Positions 34,687 to 46,078 of a stretch of DNA of 64,000 bases are shown piece after piece. Both the position numbers and the translations under genes were made by a program. The notes under the pieces are model-generated. The model had not been told where the DNA came from and ran no database searches. It saw nothing but the letters and a program-made list of their open reading frames with translations. This DNA comes from QWHO01 sp039809865. GTDB lineage: Bacteria > Vulcanimicrobiota > Xenobia > Xenobiales > QWHO01. Position 1 is the first letter of the stretch. Each line of letters starts with the position of its first letter. The stretch covers positions 1 through 64,000 of the forward strand of contig JBDHVW010000011.1 of NCBI GenBank assembly GCA_039809865.1. Reading direction: 5' to 3'.

Positions 34687-37600
34687 AATCCGCTCCAGGT
34701 GCGATTGTCCAGCCACATCTCGGTGATCTCCTCGGCCGGGACGGGCTCGCTGAAGTAGAAGCCCTGGGCGAGCTCGCAGCCTTTATCCAGGAAGAACGTG
34801 GCCTGCTCGGGGGTCTCCACGCCCTCGGCCACGGAGCGCACGCCCAGGTTGGAGCAGATGCCCAGGACGGCCACGCAGATGCTGGCGCCGTGCCGGCTGC
34901 CGACGTCGGAGACGAGCGTGCGGTCGAACTTGAGCATCTTGACCTGCGTCAGGCGCTTGAGCGACGAGAACCCGACGCCGAAGTCGTCGATGGCGATCGA
35001 CGCGCCCGTGCGCGCCAGCTCCTCGAGCGTCAGGTCGGTCCGCTCGGGGTCGACCAGGTTGGAGCCTTCGTTGATGTCCAGCACGATCGACTTGGGATCG
35101 GTGTTGGTGACTTCCAGAGCCTTCAAGAACGTCTTGGCCAGGTCGGCCTGCATGAGCTGGCGCGTGCCCACGTTGATGGCCGTGAAGATCTCCAGCCCCT
35201 CGTCACGCCAGAGCGCCGCCTGACGGCAGCCCTGCATGATCGCCCAGGTACCGATGGGCACGATCAGGCCGGTCTCGTCGGCGGTCGGCAGGAAGTCGGC
35301 CGGGAGCAGCACCTTGTTCAGCTCGGGATGCCGCCAGCGAATCAGCGCTTCGGCCCCGGCCAGGCGACCGCTCGAGAGGTGGACGATCGGCTGATAAAGC
35401 AGCGTAAACTCGTCGTTCTCCAGCGCCTGCCGCAGCTGGCCGTCGAGCGACAGTTTGCGCTGGCGTCGTTGCTTGAGGTCGGCCGTGTAGAACTGCAGGT
35501 TGTTGCGACCGGCTTCCTTGGCGGCCACCATGGCAGTTTCGGCGTGCTCGATGAACTCCTCGGCGGTCTCCGCGTCCAGGCTGATGCTGGCTCCGATACT
35601 GGCGGTGACGTGCAGCTTCTGGTTTTGCACCGAGTACGGGGGCGCCAGGGCTGAGAGAATGCGGTTGGACACCAGGGTGGCCATCTGCTTGCAGGCGTTC
35701 ATCCAGTCTTCGGGCGTGCGCACCTCGGGCAAATCACCCTTCTCCAGCTCCGAGAGGAGGATGAGAAACTCGTCGTCGCCCCGGCGCCCCAGCACGTCGG
35801 ACTCGCGGGTCAGGGCCTTGAGGCGGTCGGCCACCTGGCGCAGCACCTCGTCGCCCGCGCGGAAGCCGAGCGTGTCGTTGATGACCTTGAAGCGATCGAG
35901 ATCGATGCACAGCAAGGCGGCACCGCGCTTGTAACGATGGACCTGCTTGAACGTGTAGTCGATGTACTGCTGGAGAATGTTGAAGTTGGGCAGATTGGTG
36001 AGGCGGTCCTCGAACGCCATCCGCTCGGTCTCGGGATCGAGCTCGGCGCCCTCGCCCGATTTCAGGCGCTCCTCGGCCTCGTGATACTTGCGTTTGAGGT
36101 TGTCGATCTCGCGCTCGAGCTCGACCACCTTCTCCTCGGCCGTGCGCAGGCGCGCGCTGGCCTGCACCATGCGCTGCTCGGACTGGAAGAGCCGATCGAC
36201 CGACTCGCGCGCCTTCTGCTCGGCGGTCTTGGCGCGGGCCTCGGTGTCCTCGAGCTTCTTCTTGAGCTCGTCGAGCCCGGACTGGTCGGCCACGCTCCGG
36301 GCACTTTCCAGCGCCTGACGGGCCTGCTCGAGCTCCTCTTTGAGCTGGATCGTGTTGGCCTCGACCTCGCTGAACTTCTCCTCGAGCTCGGCGGCCCGCT
36401 CGTTCGCCTCGTGAGCTTCTTCCTCGAGCTCGGCCTGCTTGGCCTCCGCCAGCTCGGCGCGCTCCACCGCTTCCAGCTCGGTGCGCTCGGCGTTCTCCAG
36501 CTTCTCGCGCAAGGCCGTCATCTCGGCCGAGCTGGTTGACGGCGCCTCGGTCGGCGCGGCCGCGTCGGCGGTGGCGGCCGTGCGCCCGGTGGCGACTTCC
36601 AGCGAGCGCAGCTTGCGCTCGGCCTCGCGGGCGCGCTTCTCGGCCACATCGGCCCGCTCTTCGGCGGCCCGGGTGGCTTCGTCGGTCTCTTCGTAGATCT
36701 GCTTGATCTGCTCGAGGCGGAACTCGGTCTGCTTGAGCTTTTGCTCGAGCTCCTCGGTGGCCTGCGCGGCCGCCGTCATCTTCTCCTCGGCCTCCTGGGC
36801 CCGGGTCTGGGCCTGCTCGAAAGCGTCCTTCGAGGGCGCCGCGGCCAGCTTGTCCTCGGCCTCGAGCAGGTTGGCCTCGAGCATCTCGAGCATCTCCCGC
36901 AATTCGGCAGCCCGCGTCTCGGCGTCAGAGGAGCCCTTGACCTTCGTCTCCAGCTCGTCGATGCGGCCCTGGTGCTCGGCGGCCTCGGCCTGAGCCTGCT
37001 CCAGCTGAGCCTGCAGCTCTTCTCGCAGCTGCTGGGCCTCGGCGAGCTGGGCGTCAAACTCGGCTCGCGCCTTATCGACGGCCTCGGTATTGGTTTCCAG
37101 GGCTTTCTTCTGACGTTCGGCCTCGGCCAGCTTGTCCTCGGCCTCGAGCAGGCTGGCCTGCGCCGTCTGCAGCTGCTCCTCCATCTCGCCCAGGCGATTC
37201 TCGGCCTCGCGCTGCTTGGCCGTCAGGGTGGCGCTGTTGGCCTCGGCCTCTTTCAGCCGGGCCTCGAGCTCCTTCTGCTTCTCGTCGAGCTCCTCGCGCC
37301 GCGCCTGCTCTTCTCGCAGCTTGCTCTCGGCCTCTTCCAGCCGGGTCAGCTTGGTCTCGAACTCGCGCAGAGCCGCACCGTGGCTTTCATCGGCGTTGCG
37401 CAGGCGCTCCTCGAGCTCTTCGCGGGCGCGCTCGACCTCCGAGAGCTTCTCGGCCATGTCGTCCTCGCCCGCCAGGCGCTCCTCAAGCTCCTTGCGCGCG
37501 CGCTCGGCTTCGGAGAGCTGGTCGGCCATGCGTTGCCGGGCCTTGATCTCCTCCTCGTGCTTGAGGTCGAGGTCTTCGAGCTTGGTCTCCAGCTCGGAAA

Positions 37601-38054
37601 GGCTGCTCTTGAGGTCGTTCTTGTCGTCCTCCAGCACCAGGAGCTGTTTCTCCAGCACCTCGACCTGGCCGCGGGCCGCGGTATGGAGCTTCTCGAGCTC
37701 TTCCACGCGGGCCCGGCCCTCGGCTACGGCTTTTTGCTCGAGAACCAGCTTGTCTTCCAGCTCCTCGACCTGGGCGTGGGGAAGCTCCATCGAGTCGCGC
37801 AGGCGGCGCGCCTTGATCTCGGTCTCGGCCAGGATGGCCCGCAGGTTGATGGCCATCTCTTCGAGCGAGGGCTCGGGGGTTTCGTCCTCTTCCTCCTCGG
37901 CCTCCGGTTCGGCTTCGGCTTCGGCTTCAGCTTCAGCCTCGAGCTCGGCTTCCTCTTCGGGTTTCTCCTCGGTCACCACCGGAGGATCGACCGCCGGCAC
38001 CTTGATGGCCCCCGACTGCTTGTTCTTGCCGCCCTTGAACTTGTTCTTGCCCAT
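34683..38054 (-). CDS. Coiled-coil GGDEF-EAL protein
   Basis: 1123 residues; MGKNKFKGGKNKQSG is preceded by AAGGA. A basic start and an acidic Glu/Ala tract are followed by about 550 residues of coiled coil. GGDEF follows from about 680 (LTNLPNFNILQQYI, LCIDLDRFKVINDTLG) with signature GRRGDDEFLIL, a GDDEF variant. EAL begins near 895 (GAEALIRWRHPELNKVLLPADFL), with NVGTRQL, AIDDFGVGFSSLKRL, KFDRTLV and SVAEGVETPEQA; one catalytic Glu is replaced by Asp (VLDINEGS). Phosphodiesterase activity toward cyclic-di-GMP is plausible, cyclase activity less so. No membrane helix is seen; the long rod suggests a scaffold. Confidence 0.93.
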   Translation of the reverse strand: MGKNKFKGGKNKQSGAIKVPAVDPPVVTEEKPEEEAELEAEAEAEAEAEPEAEEEEDETPEPSLEEMAINLRAILAETEIKARRLRDSMELPHAQVEELEDKLVLEQKAVAEGRARVEELEKLHTAARGQVEVLEKQLLVLEDDKNDLKSSLSELETKLEDLDLKHEEEIKARQRMADQLSEAERARKELEERLAGEDDMAEKLSEVERAREELEERLRNADESHGAALREFETKLTRLEEAESKLREEQARREELDEKQKELEARLKEAEANSATLTAKQREAENRLGEMEEQLQTAQASLLEAEDKLAEAERQKKALETNTEAVDKARAEFDAQLAEAQQLREELQAQLEQAQAEAAEHQGRIDELETKVKGSSDAETRAAELREMLEMLEANLLEAEDKLAAAPSKDAFEQAQTRAQEAEEKMTAAAQATEELEQKLKQTEFRLEQIKQIYEETDEATRAAEERADVAEKRAREAERKLRSLEVATGRTAATADAAAPTEAPSTSSAEMTALREKLENAERTELEAVERAELAEAKQAELEEEAHEANERAAELEEKFSEVEANTIQLKEELEQARQALESARSVADQSGLDELKKKLEDTEARAKTAEQKARESVDRLFQSEQRMVQASARLRTAEEKVVELEREIDNLKRKYHEAEERLKSGEGAELDPETERMAFEDRLTNLPNFNILQQYIDYTFKQVHRYKRGAALLCIDLDRFKVINDTLGFRAGDEVLRQVADRLKALTRESDVLGRRGDDEFLILLSELEKGDLPEVRTPEDWMNACKQMATLVSNRILSALAPPYSVQNQKLHVTASIGASISLDAETAEEFIEHAETAMVAAKEAGRNNLQFYTADLKQRRQRKLSLDGQLRQALENDEFTLLYQPIVHLSSGRLAGAEALIRWRHPELNKVLLPADFLPTADETGLIVPIGTWAIMQGCRQAALWRDEGLEIFTAINVGTRQLMQADLAKTFLKALEVTNTDPKSIVLDINEGSNLVDPERTDLTLEELARTGASIAIDDFGVGFSSLKRLTQVKMLKFDRTLVSDVGSRHGASICVAVLGICSNLGVRSVAEGVETPEQATFFLDKGCELAQGFYFSEPVPAEEITEMWLDNRTWSGF

Positions 38055-38164
38055 GTGCTTCCTTACCGAGATTGCTGAAATTCGGCCGTTCGTTTCGAGC
38101 CGAGACCCCGCGCGCACCTGCCTGCGGGAAGGAATCTCCCCCCGTCGTGGGGGACTGCCCAGGG

Positions 38165-39415
38165 ATGGGCGAGGCTTCCGACGAGATGGACCGGGTTCTG
38201 GAGGCGCTGGGGCGCGGCGGCCGACACGAATCGGCCGGGTTCTTCACGATCGACGTGATGAAAGCTTTGCCCAAGCTGAGCCGGCACCAGCTGCCCATGC
38301 CTTCTTTCTATCTCCTCAAGTGGGTGCAGTGGGCGGTTGCCGCGCGGGCCCAGAATATCCGGGTGAAGACCGGCTCGGGCAAGGTCAGCCTCGAGCATGA
38401 CGGCGCGGCGCCCTCGGTGGAGCAAATGCAAGACCTGCTCCAGTTCGTTTTTCGCAGCCAGCGCGAGCCGCTGCATCATCTGGCGGTGGGTATGGCCACG
38501 GCGCTCACGCTCGCCCCGCGCGCCGTGCTGGAATGCTGGGATGGACAGGTGGGCCACCGCTGGATCGTCGAGCCCGGGGGAGTCCGGCTCGACGGAGCGC
38601 CCCGCCCCCGGGAGAAACCCTTCTGCCGCCTGACCTTGCCGCGCCAGCCCGACGTGGAAGAGCAGCTCCTGCGCAACTTCTGCCCCTTCTGCCCGGCCGC
38701 CCTGACGATCAATTCGTCGCGGGTGGACCGGCAGCTCTTCGGGGCGCCGGAGCGTCCCTGGCTGTTCCGCAACGTGCTGGAGAAGGTCCTGCCCGACAGC
38801 GAGGCGTTGGGTCGGCTCTATCGCCAGGCTATGCGCATGCCCGCGTCGTTCAGCGCGGGAGAGGAGCTCAAATCCAAGCTGCCCTGGTGGTTCCTCATCT
38901 TCCACATCGAGGAATACGTGCTGGGCTCGGTGCACCGTCATCACCACCTGCTGGAAGCCCAGTTGGTGCGTAACCTGCCCACCGATCGCGTGGGAGTGCC
39001 CCCCGACAGCCGCGCCAGCCTGCGCTGTCACATCGGCATGGAGGAGAGGGGGGCCGATTGCTGGGCCCTCATCGCCGTGGAGACCTCGCTGGAGGAGCAG
39101 GCCCGCGTTGCCTTCGTGCGCGACGGCGTGCTGATTCCCGCGCAGGCGCCGCCACTCCCTCTGCCGGGGCTGGTGATGGCCATCTCCAGCTATGGCCTGA
39201 CGACGGACGCAAGCGAGTTCGCGCTGGTCGAGGATGACGCGCTGCGCACGGTGTGGGAGACCCTTCAGGAGCGCCTGAGCGAGCTGGCCGAGAAGCTGCT
39301 CAAAGCTTGCGAGGACAAGCAGATTCCGCTGGACTGGTATGTCCAGCCACGCTTGCAGAGCCACTATAGGGAAAACCGTTTGCGGCGCGAACGAGGGCGT
39401 TACTTCGGGACCTGA
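38165..39415 (+). CDS. Hypothetical protein, possible degenerate GHKL/HSP90-like fold
   Basis: 416 residues starting MGEASDEMDRVLEALG. Residues 40-170 have a strand/helix order like the N-terminal ATPase of HSP90/MutL: helix FYLLKWVQWAVAARAQNIRV, strand VKTGSGKVSLEHDGAAPS where the D-x-G-x-G box would be, then REPLHHLAVGMATALTLAP. The Mg-binding Asn/Glu are not evident. FCPFCPAALTINSSRVDRQ recalls the entry to an S5-type transducer domain. The C-terminal third is helical and basic. I cannot name the family; the fold suggestion is pattern-based and needs profile search. It is divergent from the GGDEF-EAL gene and 31 bases upstream of the PilZ gene. Confidence 0.65.
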   Translation: MGEASDEMDRVLEALGRGGRHESAGFFTIDVMKALPKLSRHQLPMPSFYLLKWVQWAVAARAQNIRVKTGSGKVSLEHDGAAPSVEQMQDLLQFVFRSQREPLHHLAVGMATALTLAPRAVLECWDGQVGHRWIVEPGGVRLDGAPRPREKPFCRLTLPRQPDVEEQLLRNFCPFCPAALTINSSRVDRQLFGAPERPWLFRNVLEKVLPDSEALGRLYRQAMRMPASFSAGEELKSKLPWWFLIFHIEEYVLGSVHRHHHLLEAQLVRNLPTDRVGVPPDSRASLRCHIGMEERGADCWALIAVETSLEEQARVAFVRDGVLIPAQAPPLPLPGLVMAISSYGLTTDASEFALVEDDALRTVWETLQERLSELAEKLLKACEDKQIPLDWYVQPRLQSHYRENRLRRERGRYFGT

Positions 39416-39446
39416 CGCGAAGGCAGGAGCGGCCGACGGAGGTAAA

Positions 39447-40643
39447 ATGCAGATTCAGGGCAGTGGCAAGGGCTGGGTGAAGCTCTTGATTCTCGGCGGT
39501 GCCGTGGTGATCGGCTTGCCGCTCGTCGTGGGCGGGCTCTACTTCTTGTTCGGCAACAAGGGGGAGAAAGAGTCGGCTCCCAAGCCCGAGGAGAAGCCGC
39601 CGCAAGACCGGCCGAGCCCCGAGAAAGCAATCGCGCAACCGATCGTTCCCCAGCCCGTAGGCACCAATGGCTCGTCGGCTCCGCCGCCGGTTGCGGAGGC
39701 TCCCCCGCCCAAAGAAGAGCCCCAGATGCTGGAAGAGGTCGTGCCGGTGGAGGAGTCGTTCGAGCGCATCGAGGAGTCGGTGGAAGAGTCTTACGAGATC
39801 CCCGCCAGCCTGGAGACGCTGCCCGTGTCTTCGGAGGAGTCGCCCCGCGTGGTGCCGGCCGAGATCCAGGAGTTCCGCTCGGCCATGGTGGCCGCCATGC
39901 GTCTGCTCGAGGAGAAGGAGCCGCCCAAATGGCTGTCCTCGATGCTGGGCAACGTCAAATCGTTCGGGGTGGACAGCGAGAAGACGCCCGACCGGCGCCG
40001 CAGCATTCGCGTCCACAGCCAGCTGGCGCTCGACTTCAAGCTGGGCGACAAGACCGGTCAGGCGCAGGTGGTCAACATCGGCCTTGGCGGCCTGCACCTC
40101 TATCTCGATATCGAGCCCGAGCGGGGCGATACGATCGTGCTGCTCGACCCGGCCGTGGGCAAAGCCAGGCCCATCGGCATCAAATACCAGGTGCAGTGGG
40201 TGCGCAAGATGCCGCGCAGCACGCGCCTGCTGGTGGGCGTGAACTATGACGAGAAGCCCGAGACGCTGGCCAGGTCCCGCCTGGCGCAGCTGTTGTCCGA
40301 GCTCGGGTTTCTCGAGAAGCTCATCTACCGGCGTCGGCGCAGCCGCCGCGTCAAAGCGCGCATCGAGGTGGCCGTCAACAAGCAATATGACGGCACCGTG
40401 CTGAACATCGGCGTGGGAGGCGTGCTGCTCGAGTGCGCCGAGGAGCTGGCCGAGGGCGCCAACATCTCCCTCACCGTCGGTCCCCAGGGCCGACTGTACG
40501 CTCTGAACACCGCCGGGGAGATCCGCTATCGCCTGAAGACCGAAGAGGGATGGCATTACGGAATCCGATTCTTGCACTTGAATCCGGATCAAGTCAAACT
40601 TCTGGGCAAATACGTGCTGGAGCAATTGAAGGAAGAGGCTTAG
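39447..40643 (+). CDS. Membrane-anchored tandem PilZ protein
   Basis: 398 residues; the ATG follows GGAGG at ideal distance. One N-terminal membrane helix (LLILGGAVVIGLPLVVGGLYFLF) is followed by about 110 residues rich in Pro and Glu. Two PilZ domains follow: RRRSIRVHSQLALDF with NIGLGGLHLYL, and RRRRSRRVKARIEV with NIGVGGVLLEC. The Arg-rich RxxxR boxes are intact and the D/N-x-S-x-x-G boxes carry Gly for Ser, so binding of cyclic-di-GMP is likely but may be weakened. The neighbouring GGDEF-EAL gene provides a natural ligand source. The target process is unknown. Confidence 0.88.
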   Translation: MQIQGSGKGWVKLLILGGAVVIGLPLVVGGLYFLFGNKGEKESAPKPEEKPPQDRPSPEKAIAQPIVPQPVGTNGSSAPPPVAEAPPPKEEPQMLEEVVPVEESFERIEESVEESYEIPASLETLPVSSEESPRVVPAEIQEFRSAMVAAMRLLEEKEPPKWLSSMLGNVKSFGVDSEKTPDRRRSIRVHSQLALDFKLGDKTGQAQVVNIGLGGLHLYLDIEPERGDTIVLLDPAVGKARPIGIKYQVQWVRKMPRSTRLLVGVNYDEKPETLARSRLAQLLSELGFLEKLIYRRRRSRRVKARIEVAVNKQYDGTVLNIGVGGVLLECAEELAEGANISLTVGPQGRLYALNTAGEIRYRLKTEEGWHYGIRFLHLNPDQVKLLGKYVLEQLKEEA

Positions 40644-40684
40644 CGACCGGGAAATCCCTCAGGATTGGCTCGCCGGAGGTGGGG

Positions 40685-42279
<1,595 letters not shown>

Positions 42280-42283
<4 letters not shown>

Positions 42284-43710
42284 AGCGGTTGGGCCTGGTC
42301 CTGCTGCTGGGACTCGTCCTGGCAGCCGTCTACTTCTTCGTGCGAGGCGGCAGCGGCGTGGAGGTCACGACCGCCGCCGTGGAGCGTGGCTCGGTCAGCG
42401 AGAACCTGGACGAGGACGGTATCGTCAAGAGCGATCTGGAAGCCGAGCTGGCCCCCCGCATCCAGGGCCGTCTGGCCCGGTTGCTGGTCAAAACGGGTCA
42501 GCACGTGCGCAAAGGGCAACTGCTGGCCTCGCTCGAGCAGGCCGACCTGGAGGCGGCGGTCGCCGCGGCCCGGGCCAACGAGCAGGCCGCCGCCGCCACG
42601 GTGGAGCAGGCGCGGGCCCAGGCCGAGCTACAGCGAGGCACGGTGGCCGCCGAGCTATCCCAGTCGCAGGCTGCGCGCGACGTGGCGGCGGCCAACCTCT
42701 CCAAGGTCGAGGAGGGGGCGCGTCCTCAGGACCGACTCACGGCGCAGCGCCGTTACGAGGCCGCCCGGGCCTCCGAGGAGGAGGCGCGAGCCAACTACAA
42801 GCGCAACAAGCAGTTGTTCGAACAGGGGTATGTCTCCGCCCAGCAGGTCGAGGCGACCCGCACCGCGCTCGGCACGGCCACCGCCAACCGCCAGGCGGCC
42901 CTGGCCGAGCTGAGCTCGCTGGACGCGCGCCGGCAGGACCTGGCGGCCTCGCGGGGCGAGTTGGAGCGGGCCGTGGCCTCCGAGCAGGGAGCGGCGGCCC
43001 GTCAGGGGCAGGTGACCGTCTCCGAGCGCGAGGTGGCCGCCGCCGAAGCCCGGCTGGAGAGCGCACGGGCCGGCCGGGAGCAGGCCCAGGCCAATCTGGC
43101 CATGGCCGAAATCCGGGCCCCGCGCGACGGGGAGATCGTGCTCGACGAGGTGGAGCCGGGCGAGGTGATCGGACCGGCCAACCGCTTCGGCCGTTTGATC
43201 GACCCGTCCCACATCTGGGTGGAGATGCTGCTGGACGAGAACGACCGCGGCCGCGTGGAAGAAGGCCAGAAAGTGGTCATCACCACGGACGCCTACCCGG
43301 GCGTCGAGTTCGCCGGCACATTGGAGCGCATCGAATCGCTGGCACAGCTCAAGCGGCAGCTGCGCGGCACGCCCACGCAGGATGAGGACCGCGTTTTTCG
43401 CAGCCGGGTGCGCCTGACTTCGGTCGAAGCGGACGGCAAACGCCTCTATCCGGGCATGTCGGTCTTCGCCGAAGTGGTCCTGCGCCAGCTCGAAGGGGTG
43501 TTGTTCGTGCCCCGCGAGGCGCTGGTGAGCCGCGAGGGCAAGTGGGTGGTGCTGGTGGTGGACGGCGCGCGTGTGAGCGAGCGCGTCATCAAGGCAGGCA
43601 GCCGCGACGCCAACCGGGTCGAGGTCCTGGAAGGTCTGCGCGAGGGCGATCGGGTGGTGCTCAACCCGGGCAACCTGCGCGACGGCGCGCGCGTGCGCGC
43701 ACGGACGTGA
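42280..43710 (+). CDS. HlyD/MacA-type periplasmic adaptor
   Basis: 476 residues from a TTG overlapping the kinase stop (TTGA). An N-terminal helix (LGLVLLLGLVLAAVYFFV) anchors it in the inner membrane. The lipoyl half-motifs are GRLARLLVKTGQHVRKGQLLASL and AEIRAPRDGEIVLDEVEPGEVI, separated by a long helical hairpin (residues about 90-260). Beta-barrel and membrane-proximal parts follow (VEMLLDENDRGRVEEGQKV, VFVPREALVSREGKWVVL). It bridges the downstream MacB-type transporter to an outer-membrane channel. No TolC gene is present here. Confidence 0.92.
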
Positions 43711-44399
43711 GCGACGTCGTTCTGGAGCTGCGCGGCGTCGAGCGCACCTTCTCCGGGCACGGGGATGTCGTGCCGGCGGTCCGCGGGGTGGATCTGAAAC
43801 TCGAGCGGGGGGAATTCGTCTCGCTGGTCGGCCCCTCGGGCTGCGGCAAATCGACCCTGCTCAACATTCTCGGATGCCTCGATCGGCCCACGGCCGGTCA
43901 GGTCATTTTGAACGGGCGCGACGTGGCGCAATATTCCAGCGACCAGCTGGCGCACGTGCGCAACCGCGAGATCGGCTTCGTCTTCCAGAGCTACAACTTG
44001 CTGCGCCGGATGAGCGCCGTCAAGAATGTGGAGCTCCCGATGGTGTATGGCGGGGTGCCGCGCCCGGAGCGGATAGCGCGCGCTCGCGAGGGCCTTTCGC
44101 GCGTGCACCTGGAGCACCGCTTCGATCACGCTCCCAACCAGATGAGTGGCGGTGAATGCCAGCGGGTGGCCATCGCTCGCGCCCTGGTGATGCGCCCGGC
44201 GCTGATCCTGGCCGATGAGCCGACGGGGAACCTGGACACCCGCACCGGAGCCGAGATCATGGAGATCTTCCGCCGCCTGCACGGCGAGGGGATCACTTTG
44301 CTGATGGTCACCCACTCGCCCGAGATGGCCGAGCAAGCGGAGAGGCAGATTCGGATGCTCGACGGAAAGATCGTGGCCAACGTGGGCCGGGCCTCCTGA
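43707..44399 (+). CDS. ABC transporter ATPase (MacB/LolD type)
   Basis: 230 residues from a GTG overlapping the adaptor stop (GTGA). All motifs are present: Walker A GPSGCGKST, Q-loop FVFQSYNLLRRMSAVKNVELP, signature MSGGECQRVAIARAL, Walker B LILADEPTGNLD and switch His in MVTHS. FERRY-type spacing and the SAVKNVELP segment place it with MacB/LolD/FtsE ATPases that drive FtsX-fold permeases. It energises the permease encoded immediately downstream. Confidence 0.96.
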   Translation: MSDVVLELRGVERTFSGHGDVVPAVRGVDLKLERGEFVSLVGPSGCGKSTLLNILGCLDRPTAGQVILNGRDVAQYSSDQLAHVRNREIGFVFQSYNLLRRMSAVKNVELPMVYGGVPRPERIARAREGLSRVHLEHRFDHAPNQMSGGECQRVAIARALVMRPALILADEPTGNLDTRTGAEIMEIFRRLHGEGITLLMVTHSPEMAEQAERQIRMLDGKIVANVGRAS

Positions 44400-45586
44400 T
44401 GGACCTCTGGGAGAGCTTTTCGTCCGCACTGGACTCTCTGCGCGCCAACAAGTTGCGTTCGCTGCTGACGATGCTGGGGATCATCATCGGCGTGGGACTG
44501 GTGATCACGCTGGTCTCGCTCGGCGAGGCGGCCAAGCTCTACGTCAACCAGGAGGTCGGCGGGATGGGTTTTGGCTCGAACGCGCTGGTGGTCCACCCGG
44601 GCAAGATGGATCCGCCGATCGAGCCCTCGCGCCTCAGCTACGGCGATTCCCGGGAGATCCTGCGGCGCGTGACGGGCGTAAGCGATGTCGTGCCCGTGCT
44701 GATCGGCTCGGCGCAGGCGCGCATGGGCCGCCACGAGGACAAGATCGCGGTCTGGGGCCTGACCGAGAACTGGCCGGCCCTGACGAACTACCGGGTGCTA
44801 CAGGGCCAGTTCCTGACGGCAGCCGACATCGAGAAGCACCGCAAGGTCTGCGTGCTGGGCCCCGAGGTGGCCGAGAAGTTCTTTCCGGGGTCGTCCCCCG
44901 TGGGAGAGACGCTGCGCATCGGCGGCAAACGTTACCACGTCATCGGCGTGATGGAGCCCAAAGGCGAGATGCTGGGCATGAACATGGACAACATGGCCAT
45001 CCTGCCCGTCACCTCGGCTCAGGATCTGCTGGAGACGAGCCGGCTGACCGAGATCATCGTATGGGCCCGCGACGCCGAGCAGGTGCACGGCGTGCAGGCT
45101 CAGATCGAGATGTTCCTGCGCCACCGGCACCTCGACCAGGACGACTTCCACTTTCACACGCAGAGCGAGATGCTCTCGATCCTGGGCAACATCACCGGCA
45201 CTCTGACCCTTTTCGTGGCGGGCATCGCCGGGATCTCGCTGGTGGTCGGCAGCATCGGCATCATGAACATCATGCTGGTCTCGGTGATGGAGCGAACCCG
45301 CGAGATCGGCATTCGGAAAGCCATCGGCGCGACCGACCGCGACCTGTTCCTGCAGTTCTTCACCGAGGCGCTGGTAATCAGCCTGGGAGGCGGGTTGCTG
45401 GGAATCCTCTCGGGCGCGCTCACGGCCGCCGCCGTCATGGCCATGAGCGGCCTGCCTCTGGGCGTCAGCAGCTGGGCCGTCCTGGCCGCCATCGCCTCGA
45501 GCGGCGTCGTCGGCCTGGCCTCCGGCGTCTACCCGGCGATGCGCGCGGCCCGCCAGGACCCCATCCAGGCCCTGCGCTACGAGTAG
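44399..45586 (+). CDS. MacB-type ABC permease
   Basis: 395 residues; ATG overlaps the ATPase stop by one base. The first membrane helix lies in LRSLLTMLGIIIGVGLVITLVSLG, followed by a MacB periplasmic core domain (GSNALVVHPG, VGETLRIGGKRYHVIGVMEPKG). The C-terminal FtsX domain has three helices, with SIGIMNIMLVSVMERTREIGIRKAIGA and GVYPAMRAARQDPIQALRYE. With the adaptor it forms a tripartite efflux or export pump; substrate unknown (macrolides, peptides and lipids are handled by relatives). It ends the operon. Confidence 0.95.
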   Translation: MDLWESFSSALDSLRANKLRSLLTMLGIIIGVGLVITLVSLGEAAKLYVNQEVGGMGFGSNALVVHPGKMDPPIEPSRLSYGDSREILRRVTGVSDVVPVLIGSAQARMGRHEDKIAVWGLTENWPALTNYRVLQGQFLTAADIEKHRKVCVLGPEVAEKFFPGSSPVGETLRIGGKRYHVIGVMEPKGEMLGMNMDNMAILPVTSAQDLLETSRLTEIIVWARDAEQVHGVQAQIEMFLRHRHLDQDDFHFHTQSEMLSILGNITGTLTLFVAGIAGISLVVGSIGIMNIMLVSVMERTREIGIRKAIGATDRDLFLQFFTEALVISLGGGLLGILSGALTAAAVMAMSGLPLGVSSWAVLAAIASSGVVGLASGVYPAMRAARQDPIQALRYE

Positions 45587-45597
45587 CGCACAGTAAC

Positions 45598-45709
45598 GAG
45601 TTAAGAGTTAAGAGTTAAGAGTTCAGAGTAGAAAGGAGTAAGGAGTACGGAGTTACGATGGAACTCCCTACTCCCGTCTACCGTCTACCGTCTCACGCGT
45701 CTAGACGCG
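45598..45709. repeat. Heptameric tandem repeats and a 14-bp palindrome
   Basis: This low-GC gap has GAGTTAA repeated about three and a half times (45598-45625), AGGAGTA twice (45634-45647), and CGTCTAC twice plus a variant (45675-45695). It ends in the perfect palindrome CGCGTCTAGACGCG (45696-45709), which covers the stop codon of the next minus-strand gene. All repeats share a seven-base period. The composition contrasts strongly with its neighbours. No gene is seen. Confidence 0.85.
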
Positions 45710-46078
45710 GGTCACGGTCGTGGTCGAGGTTCGGTCGCGGCCGGCGGCCATGGCGACCAGGCCGAGGAGCGCGGCGACGCCGATGATGCCGCCCAAAACG
45801 TAGGCCGTGGTATTGTCCGCGACCGGGGCCGTCGAGGTGCGGTCGATGACCGTCGTGTCACTCGTGGTGGTGGAGCTGGTGCTGGTGGCGGCCGGGGCCG
45901 GGGCGGTAACGTTCACGTTGACGGGGTCGGGAGCGGCCGGGGCCGTGGTCTCGGTGGTGACGTTGACGTTGGCCGTCGGGGCCGCGTCGGGCTGGGAGGG
46001 CTCCTGGGCGAAACCAACCCCACCCGCTCCAAGCATCAGCATTCCAGTCATCAGCGCGGTTACAATCTGCTTCTTCAT
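45701..46078 (-). CDS. Hypothetical exported Thr/Val/Ala-rich protein with C-terminal anchor
   Basis: 125 residues; the ATG follows AAGGGA. A signal peptide (KKQIVTALMTGMLMLGAGGVGFAQ) is followed by a low-complexity stretch with NVNVT repeats, then a single hydrophobic helix (AYVLGGIIGVAALLGLVAMAA) and a short basic tail. This is like the layout of WGxxGxG-CTERM or similar short surface proteins, though no sorting motif is certain. Function is unknown. Its stop codon lies inside a palindrome that may act as transcript end. Confidence 0.75.
   Translation of the reverse strand: MKKQIVTALMTGMLMLGAGGVGFAQEPSQPDAAPTANVNVTTETTAPAAPDPVNVNVTAPAPAATSTSSTTTSDTTVIDRTSTAPVADNTTAYVLGGIIGVAALLGLVAMAAGRDRTSTTTVTRV

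Noticed and set aside
36741..38078. 445-codon plus-strand Leu/Gly-rich frame opposite the coiled-coil region
   Set aside because: Arises from the complement of Glu/Leu/Ala codons in the coiled coil; no membrane-protein topology or ribosome site.
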